Origin: Gammaproteobacteria bacterium
Lineage (GTDB): Bacteria; Pseudomonadota; Gammaproteobacteria; Coxiellales; Coxiellaceae
NCBI GenBank assembly: GCA_026399315.1
Contig: JAPLRF010000025.1
Span: 1-36,076 of the forward strand
Length of the DNA: 36,076 bases
Direction of reading: 5' to 3'
The notes beneath the pieces are model-generated. The model saw only the letters and a list, made by a program, of their open reading frames with translations. It was not told the origin of the DNA and made no database searches. Of the stretch, positions 23,954 through 31,103 are shown in pieces. Position 1 is the first letter of the stretch; the number at the start of each line of letters is the position of its first letter. Made by a program: the position numbers and the translations under genes.

Positions 23954-25610
23954 AATTAGGTGTGTTTTCTGAAGAATCTTCCGGCTTCCAGCTTTCTTCC
24001 ATTGCTCTCAGGTTTTCAATGGGAATATCAAATTGTTTTTTTTGAGCGGATGCTTTTTCATCGATGTATTTCATAATAGGCAAAATTACCAGTGCTTCCA
24101 ATGCTTCGCATCTCTTTTCAATATTTTCACTTGAAAGGTGAACACCTTCGGCCACTAATCCTGCCGCTATTGCGCCCTTCATTTTCTTTTCAATGTAGCC
24201 TTTTGCTTCATTTACTATAGAAAACCCCATTTTTTTTGTCACTTTTTCCTCAAGTGTGCTGGGATTTTTTGCGGACAGTAAAGCATAAGTGATCACCAGT
24301 ACTTCAAAAGATGTTTTTGCATTACGTAATAAAATTTCATAATTCTCTACCCTGTGGGCGTCGTTATTTTCTGACCCAAAAAAGCTGGCTTTTAATTTTT
24401 TACAGCCCTGGATCACTTCAAATATAAACCCAAGAAGTTCCCCGTTTTTTATTGCTTCTGTCAGCGCCAATCTATTAATTATTTTTTCTACTTCGCTGTC
24501 TTCGAGTGGTTTTGATTGTTTAATGCTGTCGGAAATCATGCCATCATAAATTTCTAGAAATGCTCGTTTTGTTTCTGATTCAATATAGGGCGCTTTAATG
24601 CCGTGTCGTTTCAAAATTAGGATGCATGCCAAATCTTCTGCGGACTTAAAGTGACGTGGCATTAAATAATTTCTTCCGTGATTTGATCCGATATCGTACA
24701 ATAGATCTCTTGGAGCAGGGTGATTAAAATCAATTGATTTCAAAACTGAAGTTCCAAACAGCTTTTTTTTTCTTATTTCTTCTGAGTTTATGACACTCTG
24801 ATGTATTACTACATCGGTATCATCAGCAGGGATGGGAAAATAAAGCGTTTTAATTAATGCGTGGATATCCAATTTTTTCTTTGAGATTTTAAGGTCAGAA
24901 ATGGGTAAATAAATCTGCGTTCCTTTTACTGCGGTTAGCTTGTCATCTATTTTTTTTTCAGCAAATCCAAAGTCGATAATGGTTACTTCATGTGTTTTGG
25001 GATCAATCATGACGTTGTCGGGTTTTAAATCTAAGTGTGCAATATCCAGTTGATGGAGTTCGGAAATTTTACTGGCAACACGAATAGCAATTCTAAATCG
25101 CTCATTGGGTGTTAAATTGTCTTTTTGGAGCATCATAAATTGAGACAGAGAGATGCCGCCTAATTTCTGTATTTGATATTCTTTATATACCCCGAGTTTT
25201 TGATCACGCCCTGTTTGATCAAATCCCAGTGATTTGACTGAAGTAGATGCTCTTGTGAGTGTTCCCTTTACCAATCCCGCTTCTTTACCTATTTCAGTTT
25301 CGGGCGTTACTTCTTCTTCAGTTTTATATTCAATTCGAACCGCAGCTAAATTACCGTCTTTGTCTATTGCCAATTTTACACTGGCAAAACTGCCGTGCCC
25401 CAAATAGGCTGTGTTTTTTAAGTGGTCCGGAGTGCTGGTGTCTTTGGCGAGCATGTAAATATTGCCCTCGCCATCCTTGATAAACGAGTTCTGGCTGTTT
25501 TGCCCTTTCATTTTTGTTTCAGCTTCATTTCCAGGGGTTGCAAAAAACGCTTGAGCTTCAGTGAAAGCGTTGACTCGTTCAGGATTGTTTGGAAAAAGAT
25601 CTTTTCGCAT
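23952..25610 (-). CDS. Eukaryotic-like Ser/Thr protein kinase, candidate effector
   Basis: This 552-residue protein has a kinase domain at about residues 65-300. It has the glycine loop GHGSFASV (71-78), catalytic loop HLDLKPDN (192-199) and metal motif DFG (213-215). Oddities: the ATP-anchoring lysine position reads AAVRIEYK, so Arg92 replaces Lys unless Lys96 substitutes; HRD reads HLD; and after KGTQIYLP the APE motif is missing. Residues 300-552 are helical with no known domain. There is no transmembrane segment, unlike typical bacterial PknB-type kinases, which fits a secreted LegK-like effector. It lies between ffh and ypjD. Its stop codon TAG takes its last base from the adjacent repeat. 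Confidence 0.8.
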   Translation of the reverse strand: MRKDLFPNNPERVNAFTEAQAFFATPGNEAETKMKGQNSQNSFIKDGEGNIYMLAKDTSTPDHLKNTAYLGHGSFASVKLAIDKDGNLAAVRIEYKTEEEVTPETEIGKEAGLVKGTLTRASTSVKSLGFDQTGRDQKLGVYKEYQIQKLGGISLSQFMMLQKDNLTPNERFRIAIRVASKISELHQLDIAHLDLKPDNVMIDPKTHEVTIIDFGFAEKKIDDKLTAVKGTQIYLPISDLKISKKKLDIHALIKTLYFPIPADDTDVVIHQSVINSEEIRKKKLFGTSVLKSIDFNHPAPRDLLYDIGSNHGRNYLMPRHFKSAEDLACILILKRHGIKAPYIESETKRAFLEIYDGMISDSIKQSKPLEDSEVEKIINRLALTEAIKNGELLGFIFEVIQGCKKLKASFFGSENNDAHRVENYEILLRNAKTSFEVLVITYALLSAKNPSTLEEKVTKKMGFSIVNEAKGYIEKKMKGAIAAGLVAEGVHLSSENIEKRCEALEALVILPIMKYIDEKASAQKKQFDIPIENLRAMEESWKPEDSSENTPN

Positions 25611-25739
25611 ATTGCGGACCTATTTTTGTTTGTTATTTAAGCAAATTATAGGACAAGAACTAGAAGTTGCTTGAAAAAGGCGTGCTGTAAGCGCATGAAT
25701 TTAAATGTTATTTTTTGACTAATGGCCGACGTTTTTTTG

Positions 25740-25748
25740 TGTTATGCT
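25740..25748 (+). promoter_or_regulatory. Extended -10 promoter for ypjD-corB
   Basis: TGTTATGCT is an extended -10 element 35 bases before the ypjD start. A TTGACT sequence upstream (25715) is 22 bases away, too far to be its -35 box. Confidence 0.4.
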
Positions 25749-25783
25749 AAGTTCATGATTTATTTCGAGGAATAGTAAGCCCT

Positions 25784-26578
25784 ATGTCACTTCACGCGAT
25801 CGCCACCAGCACGCTTTTTTTGTATTTGATTGCTGCTGTTTTGCAATGTCTGTCATTCATTCGTCAATCATTGACCCTTAAAAAATATGTTTTTGTTTTG
25901 GGTTTTGCCGCTTTGTGTTTGCATGCGATTTTATTGCATATCTGGATTGATATGATGGCAGGGCAAAATTTAAATATCAGTAATTTGTTTTCGTTGACAG
26001 CGTGGTTAGTGGCCTTAATTATTTGGGCTGTTGCGCTGCGAAAACCCATCACCGCCTTATTTATTTTTGTCTTTCCTGTTTGCGCGCTGTCGATTTTTTT
26101 CATTCTTTGCTTTCCAAAACCAATGCTGGTGAATACGCTTTCTCATCCCCTTGCGTTATTTCACATTTTATTGGGTATTATTTCATTTTGTATTTTTTGT
26201 GTGGCGGGATTGCTATCGATTTTACTGGCAATTCAGGAAGGTTGTTTGCGTCATAAAAGAATGCTGAGTTTGATTGCGCAGTTTCCTGCATTGGAATCAA
26301 TGGAAATTTTATTATTTCAGTTAATTCAGTTTGGATTTGTGCTGTTAAGTATTATGTTAATCAGCAGTTTTTATTTTTACCATGCTTCAGTGTATGCCCA
26401 ATATTTTCTTCTGCAAAAAACATTGCTCACAACAACGGCCTGGGTTGTTTTCGCTTGGCTATTGTTGGGGCGATATTATCACGGGTGGCACGGCAGAAAA
26501 GCCATTTACGGCACGTTGTTTGCCGTATTTCTATTATTTTTAAGTTATTATGGTAGTCGATTTTTAGCGGGGAATTGA
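25784..26578 (+). CDS. ypjD: YpjD-type cytochrome c assembly / CcsA-like membrane protein
   Basis: This 264-residue inner-membrane protein has about eight hydrophobic segments. It resembles the CcsA/CcmC-like family and ends with the YpjD pattern GWHGRKAIYGTLF then SYYGSRFL. The role of YpjD is uncertain; names such as cytochrome c assembly protein reflect the fold, and some work links it to the CorB system. In E. coli ypjD is divergent from ffh; here the kinase gene separates them. corB follows after four bases, so they form an operon. Confidence 0.88.
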   Translation: MSLHAIATSTLFLYLIAAVLQCLSFIRQSLTLKKYVFVLGFAALCLHAILLHIWIDMMAGQNLNISNLFSLTAWLVALIIWAVALRKPITALFIFVFPVCALSIFFILCFPKPMLVNTLSHPLALFHILLGIISFCIFCVAGLLSILLAIQEGCLRHKRMLSLIAQFPALESMEILLFQLIQFGFVLLSIMLISSFYFYHASVYAQYFLLQKTLLTTTAWVVFAWLLLGRYYHGWHGRKAIYGTLFAVFLLFLSYYGSRFLAGN

Positions 26579-26582
26579 TCTA

Positions 26583-27812
26583 ATGTATATTGCATTACTC
26601 ATTTTTTTAATTTTATTGGCTGCTTTCTTTTCCGCTTCAGAAACGGGCATGATGGCGGTCAATCGCTATCGACTGCGTCATTTGGCACGAAAATCAGATG
26701 TCAGGGCTATGCGCGCATTGAAATTGCTTGAACGCCCTGATCGTTTGTTGGGGATGATTTTGATTGGCAATACTTTTGCAGCTATTTTAGCGTCCTCGAT
26801 TGTCACGATGGTGGCCATTAAGTTTTATGGTGATCTGGGTGCGTTGCTCGGCACCATTGTGTTGACTTTTGTCATTCTGATTGTTGCAGAAACGGCGCCA
26901 AAAACCTTTGCTGCGCTATATTCACAGCGGGTTGCTTTGTTATTTTCAAGGCCTTTGCAATGCCTGCTAAAAATATTTTATCCCTTGGTATGGCTTGTCA
27001 ATTTATTGGCGAATGGCTTGCTACGCTTGGGCGGCATTCACGTTCACAAAAATGAAGCCGAAACCTTGTCGATGGATGAATTGCGTTCTGTGGTGCATGA
27101 AGCGACGGGAAAAACGTCATTGCATTATCAAGAAATGTTATTGCGCGTGTTGGATTTACAGCAAGTGACCGTTGAAGAAATCATGGTGCCTAAAAATGAA
27201 ATATACGGTATTGATTTAATGCAGGATTGGGATACGCTTGTTTCACAGTTATTGGAGTCGACGCATGCTTATTTGCCCGTTTACCGAGAACATATCGATA
27301 AAACGCTGGGCATGTTGATCTTGCGTGACGTGTTGGTGATGTTGCGCAATACGGATTTCGATCTAAATAGCTTAGAACGAATGATGCAAGAAGTGTATTT
27401 TATTCCAGAAGGTGTCTTCTTGCATAACCAAGTCTTGAATTTTCAAAAAGAAAAAAAACACGTTGGATTGATTGTTGATGAATACGGCGATATTCAAGGA
27501 TTATTAACCTTGCGTGATCTCATGGAAGAAATTGCGGGTGATTTTGCCATGAGTGCTGTTGAAGTAGAACGTTTTATTGCGCCACAAGAGGATGGCAGTG
27601 TTTTAGTGGATGGCAGTATTAGTATTCGTGTTTTAAATCGTTTGGCGAATTGGCATTTTCCAGTCAATGGCCCGCGCACACTGAGTGGATTGATTATTGA
27701 AAGTCTTGAGAGCATTCCTAAAACGCTTGTTTGCATTTCCATTGCGGGGTATCGCATCGAGGTCTTGGCCGTTTCACGCAACACAATTCAGCAAGTGCGC
27801 ATTCATCAATAG
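26583..27812 (+). CDS. corB: CNNM/CorB-family magnesium transport protein (DUF21-CBS-CorC)
   Basis: This 409-residue protein (YfjD/CorB family) has an N-terminal DUF21 membrane domain (about residues 1-170, starting FFSASETGMMAVNRYRLRHL), two CBS domains (about 185-320, including VEEIMVPKNEIYGID and VGLIVDEYGDIQGLLTLRDL) and a C-terminal CorC/HlyC domain. The family is linked to magnesium or cobalt efflux. It follows ypjD in the same operon and overlaps the following pseudopilin frame. Confidence 0.93.
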   Translation: MYIALLIFLILLAAFFSASETGMMAVNRYRLRHLARKSDVRAMRALKLLERPDRLLGMILIGNTFAAILASSIVTMVAIKFYGDLGALLGTIVLTFVILIVAETAPKTFAALYSQRVALLFSRPLQCLLKIFYPLVWLVNLLANGLLRLGGIHVHKNEAETLSMDELRSVVHEATGKTSLHYQEMLLRVLDLQQVTVEEIMVPKNEIYGIDLMQDWDTLVSQLLESTHAYLPVYREHIDKTLGMLILRDVLVMLRNTDFDLNSLERMMQEVYFIPEGVFLHNQVLNFQKEKKHVGLIVDEYGDIQGLLTLRDLMEEIAGDFAMSAVEVERFIAPQEDGSVLVDGSISIRVLNRLANWHFPVNGPRTLSGLIIESLESIPKTLVCISIAGYRIEVLAVSRNTIQQVRIHQ

Positions 27813-28287
27813 TCGCGCATTTAGTTTGTTGGAATGTTTGATGGTTATCGCATTATCGGTGATATTGTTGTTCTCCGCCTTGATATCCTACCGTGATTTT
27901 GTCTCTCGTCATCAATTAAATGCATTGATTGATCAACTGACTGATTCATTAGCGTTTGCGCGAGATGCTGCCATTACAATGCATACTGAGATTATGTTTT
28001 CTCCTAAAAATGCAAATTGGCAAAATGGCTACCTGATCTTAAACGATGAAAATCAAAAGCGGCTGCGTGAATTGCCAGCAATACCCGATCGTTATCGTTT
28101 TTATTGGCGTAGTACCTTAGGGGATTCAGGTCGCCTACGTTGGCGATCTGATGGCTTTACGCGTGGACAACAAGGTAGTTTTTTTATTTGCGGAAAGACA
28201 CAGTCTGCGCAAATTATTTTGCTGCGCACTGGAAGATGGCGCGTTGTAAGGGGAAAAATTGCAGGGTGTGATGACCAATCGCATTGA
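27697..28287 (+). CDS. Type IV pilus/type II secretion pseudopilin (GspH/FimT-like)
   Basis: The prepilin signal is clear: NSRA followed by FSLLECLMVIALSVILLFSA, with Phe+1, Glu+5 and a long hydrophobic helix. The rest is a small globular pseudopilin domain; the total is about 150-160 mature residues. The start is unresolved. The first ATG (27697) gives a 41-residue leader and lies deep in corB. TTG codons at 27727 and 27742 are alternatives. An ATC at 27805, overlapping the corB stop, would give a normal six-residue leader through translational coupling, but ATC is rare as a start. No other pilus genes are near. Confidence 0.72.
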   Translation: MKVLRAFLKRLFAFPLRGIASRSWPFHATQFSKCAFINSRAFSLLECLMVIALSVILLFSALISYRDFVSRHQLNALIDQLTDSLAFARDAAITMHTEIMFSPKNANWQNGYLILNDENQKRLRELPAIPDRYRFYWRSTLGDSGRLRWRSDGFTRGQQGSFFICGKTQSAQIILLRTGRWRVVRGKIAGCDDQSH

Positions 28288-28326
28288 TCATGTTACATTA
28301 CAAAAAAATCTTACTAGGAGCAAAAC

Positions 28327-28986
28327 TTGAATACGCGATTAATGCTATTAGGACCACCCGGTGCTGGAAAAGGTACGCAAGCGCAAATGCTGACAGCGCA
28401 TTTTCACATCGTCCAAATTTCGACTGGGGATATGTTGCGTACAGCGATAAGAAATAACACGCCCTTAGGGCAAGCTGTTAAACAAATCATGGATGCGGGC
28501 AGCTTGGTCTCGGACGATATTATTATTGATTTAGTGAAAGAACGCATTACACACCCTGATTGCCTCAAAGGATTTTTATTTGATGGATTCCCGCGCACGA
28601 TTACGCAAGCGGATGCCTTGCGACATCAGCATGTGCGATTAGATCATGTGATAAATATTGAAGTGCCTGACTCAGATATCATTGTGCGCATGAGTGGCCG
28701 ATTAATGCATTTATCATCGGGCAGAGTGTACCATCCTGTTTTTAATCCACCCAAAGTAGCGGGTCATGATGATGTAACGGGTGAAGCGCTAATTCAGCGC
28801 GTCGATGATCAAGAAGAAACAGTGCGGAAGCGCCTGCAAATTTATCATGAACAAACGCAGCCATTGCTGCATTATTATCAGCAATGGATGCAATCAAATG
28901 ATGAGGAAGCGCCGCGATATCATCGTGTTTCAGGTGTTGGAACGCCGCATGAAGTGCAGTTGAGAATATTAAAAGCCTTGCAATAA
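28327..28986 (+). CDS. adk: Adenylate kinase
   Basis: This 219-residue enzyme converts ATP plus AMP to two ADP. It has the P-loop [11 protein letters not shown], the AMP site STGDMLR and DGFPRT, and a LID domain ([13 protein letters not shown]) of the long, zinc-free type. The start is TTG at 28327: AGGAG lies six bases before it, and the next ATG (28342) would remove the first strand. The family is certain. Confidence 0.97.
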   Translation: MNTRLMLLGPPGAGKGTQAQMLTAHFHIVQISTGDMLRTAIRNNTPLGQAVKQIMDAGSLVSDDIIIDLVKERITHPDCLKGFLFDGFPRTITQADALRHQHVRLDHVINIEVPDSDIIVRMSGRLMHLSSGRVYHPVFNPPKVAGHDDVTGEALIQRVDDQEETVRKRLQIYHEQTQPLLHYYQQWMQSNDEEAPRYHRVSGVGTPHEVQLRILKALQ

Positions 28987-28999
28987 CAATGGAGTGTGT

Positions 29000-29326
29000 A
29001 TGTCAATCCAAGAACTAACTGGAAATAATTTCGATCAAATATTAGAGCTGAATAAAATACTGGTTATTGATTTTTGTGCGGATTGGTGTAAGCCATGCAA
29101 AGCATTTGAAAAAGTGATGTTGCATGTTGAGCATGACTACCGGGACGTGATGTTTGGACGGGTAAATGTCGAGAGAGAGAAAGCGTTGGCGGAAGAGTTT
29201 GCGGTGCGTTCAGTGCCATTTGTGATGATTATTAAAAATCGCACTGTGCTGTATGCGGAGTCAGGCGTTTTGTCCATTCAGGGTTTGTGTGAGATGTTGG
29301 ATCAGGCTTTATTATTGAGCCCATAA
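29000..29326 (+). CDS. Thioredoxin-like protein
   Basis: This 108-residue thioredoxin domain has the active site WCKPC (WCGPC in classical thioredoxin) after VIDFCADWC, and the cis-proline region RSVPF. I chose the ATG at 29000, with GGAG five bases before it; an in-frame GTG at 28994 overlaps that site. There is no signal peptide, so it is cytoplasmic. It follows adk by 13 bases and ends in a strong terminator. An extra Cys lies two residues before the tryptophan-aspartate stretch (FCAD). Confidence 0.9.
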   Translation: MSIQELTGNNFDQILELNKILVIDFCADWCKPCKAFEKVMLHVEHDYRDVMFGRVNVEREKALAEEFAVRSVPFVMIIKNRTVLYAESGVLSIQGLCEMLDQALLLSP

Positions 29327-29353
29327 AAAAAGCCGCTCAAGAGCGGCTTTTTT
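29326..29353. terminator. Perfect bidirectional intrinsic terminator
   Basis: AAAAAAGCCGCTC and GAGCGGCTTTTTT form a perfect 13-bp stem around AA. It terminates the adk-thioredoxin unit on one side and the H1-like gene on the other. Confidence 0.95.
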
Positions 29354-29368
29354 ACTAAAAAAACAGTA

Positions 29369-29593
29369 CTATTTCTTTGCTTTTTTAGCCTTTTTTGCTT
29401 TTTTAGCTGGTTTAGCTTTTTTAGCAGTTTTTGCTTTCTTAGCAGCCGGACGTGCTTTTTTAGCCTTAACAACTTTTTTAGTTGCTGTTTTTGCTTTCTT
29501 TGGGCGGCCTACTTTACCCTTTTTTTTGGCTACTGCTTTTTTTACAACTTTTTTCTTTGTTGCTTTCTTTGCTTTTGCTTTTTTTGCTGGCAT
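29369..29593 (-). CDS. Histone H1-like basic DNA-binding protein with an AT-hook
   Basis: This 74-residue protein is almost entirely Lys and Ala in AKKA repeats, like the C-terminal tails of eukaryotic H1 and the bacterial Hc/HctB and Coxiella Hq-type proteins. Residues 29-33, GRPKK, form an AT-hook core. GGGAG lies seven bases before the ATG. Such proteins condense the nucleoid, often in a dormant or small-cell stage. The internal repeats mean length may vary between strains. It faces the thioredoxin gene across a shared terminator. Confidence 0.85.
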   Translation of the reverse strand: MPAKKAKAKKATKKKVVKKAVAKKKGKVGRPKKAKTATKKVVKAKKARPAAKKAKTAKKAKPAKKAKKAKKAKK

Positions 29594-29739
29594 TCTAAAT
29601 CTCCCTAAAAATTTAATTTAAATATACTACATTTTTATTTTACAATGAAAATCAATAAGATCAAACTTTTTGATCATGTTTTTATCTTTTTTTGTGTTTT
29701 TTGGGAATTTTTCAGCGGATGAGCGCATTAATGGGTGTT

Positions 29740-29769
29740 TTTTTATTAATTTTTATTAATTTTTATTTT
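29740..29769. repeat. AT-only 10-bp tandem repeat upstream of the DUF2147 gene
   Basis: TTTTTATTAA occurs twice in tandem, followed by a third degenerate unit (TTTTTATTTT). It lies 24-53 bases before the start codon, in the promoter or leader. The spacer from 29594 to 29792 holds no gene and is strongly AT-rich. Confidence 0.7.
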
Positions 29770-29792
29770 TTTAATTATTTGGGAGTGAGTTT

Positions 29793-30284
29793 ATGATCGT
29801 TTCAATCAAGAGTTTAATTAAATTTTTCGGGGTAAATCTATTTTTAATATTCTTAATGACATTTTCATCAGTTATTTTTGCGCAATCGCTTGGAGATAAC
29901 GGATCTGTTGCTGGATGCTGGCAAACAGTGGATGAAAAAACACATACACTTTCTTCGGTTATTGAAATTAAACCCAGTGGAAAATATTTTATAGGCACTA
30001 TTGTTAAAACATATCCAAAACCAGGTGAAAAGCCGAGTCGTTGTGTTAATTGCAAAGGCGATGCGAAAAATAAACCTACTTTGGGATTAACCATTATTCA
30101 TAATATGATTTGTGCGTCGGGCCATTGTTCGCATGGTACTATTCTGGATCCGCGGGATGGCAAAATTTATCATGCCAGCTTGCAATTAATTAACGGTGGA
30201 GAATTTATTAAAGTGCGCGGTTATATTGGGATCCCATTGTTGGGTAGAACGGTTATTTGGCATCGTGTTGCTACACCAAAATAG
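29793..30284 (+). CDS. DUF2147 secreted protein
   Basis: This 163-residue protein begins with a signal peptide (MIVSIKSLIKFFG, hydrophobic core, cleavage probably after VIFA). The mature part shows the DUF2147 pattern: AGCWQTVDEKT, a middle G..I strand, GTILDPRDGKIYHASL, and VRGYIGIPLLGRTVIWHRV. It is therefore periplasmic with a lipocalin-like beta fold expected. Four Cys could form two disulfides. GGAG lies seven bases before the ATG. The function of the family is unknown. Confidence 0.85.
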   Translation: MIVSIKSLIKFFGVNLFLIFLMTFSSVIFAQSLGDNGSVAGCWQTVDEKTHTLSSVIEIKPSGKYFIGTIVKTYPKPGEKPSRCVNCKGDAKNKPTLGLTIIHNMICASGHCSHGTILDPRDGKIYHASLQLINGGEFIKVRGYIGIPLLGRTVIWHRVATPK

Positions 30285-30307
30285 TATTGATTTTACAGGA
30301 GAATAGT

Positions 30308-31018
30308 ATGTCATTTGTCGTAATATTAGTGTGTTTGAGTGCGCAGTGGTTTTTAAATTTGACGGGGGTCCCGCGTGATTTTAATTGGGCGGGAAAATAT
30401 CTTGCCTTTATGCGTGCAAAGTTTTCATCGCTCACGCATGAGCATCCAACATTTTCTTTTTTATTGTTGGTTTTGCCGCCTGTTATTTTATTGAGCTTGG
30501 TTTTTACCTTCTTTTATCACGTGTTCGGGCGCGCGGGTTATGGCGTGCTAAGCCTTTTATTGCTATGGTGCTGCACTGATATTATGTTTTTAAAACAATC
30601 GACTACAACACAAACATCAACGCCTGATTTATTTTTGAAAAGTTATCAAAAAATATTTGCACCACTTTTTTGGTATTTTATTTTCGGACCGGCGGGCTTA
30701 ATTCTGTATGTTGTTGTGGCTGGTTTATATAGTCAATTATCAGATCAGAAATATTTTATGTTGGCCCAAGGTGTTCTAGATTGGTTTCCTGTCCGTTTAC
30801 TGGGCTTGGGTTTTGCATTGGCTGGAAACTTCAGCCTTGTCTTTAAGGCATGGATGAAAGTGCTTTTTCAAGGTGTTTCAGAAAATCAAAATCAAGTGAT
30901 TGTATTTGGAGAATCTGCAATGACTTCTGATCCAGATGCTTTTAATTTAATCCGCCGTACTGTACTGATTTGGCTTGTTGTGATGGCATTGATCACCTTG
31001 GGAAGTTGGATTGGGTAG
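30308..31018 (+). CDS. AmpE-like integral membrane protein
   Basis: This 236-residue membrane protein has about four hydrophobic segments. The pattern WFPVRLLGLGFALAGNF matches the AmpE/CobD-like family (segment 3), and the C-terminus ends in a hydrophobic segment. GGAG lies six bases before the ATG at 30308; the frame is open further upstream but without a start site. In E. coli ampE lies close upstream of pdhR-aceEF, and here it is directly upstream of aceE, which supports the call. ampD is not adjacent. AmpE's role in beta-lactamase signalling is not settled. Confidence 0.75.
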   Translation: MSFVVILVCLSAQWFLNLTGVPRDFNWAGKYLAFMRAKFSSLTHEHPTFSFLLLVLPPVILLSLVFTFFYHVFGRAGYGVLSLLLLWCCTDIMFLKQSTTTQTSTPDLFLKSYQKIFAPLFWYFIFGPAGLILYVVVAGLYSQLSDQKYFMLAQGVLDWFPVRLLGLGFALAGNFSLVFKAWMKVLFQGVSENQNQVIVFGESAMTSDPDAFNLIRRTVLIWLVVMALITLGSWIG

Positions 31019-31103
31019 CGTGAATTGCTGCCCTAGCCGTTTCATGTTATCTTCCCACGCTGAAAAAGATGCTATTCTATAAAAAAATATGTCGAGGAAT
31101 TCC

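Noticed and set aside
25715..25748. TTGACT as the -35 box for the ypjD promoter
   Set aside because: The spacing to TATGCT is 22 bases, outside the usable range; the extended -10 explains the promoter better.
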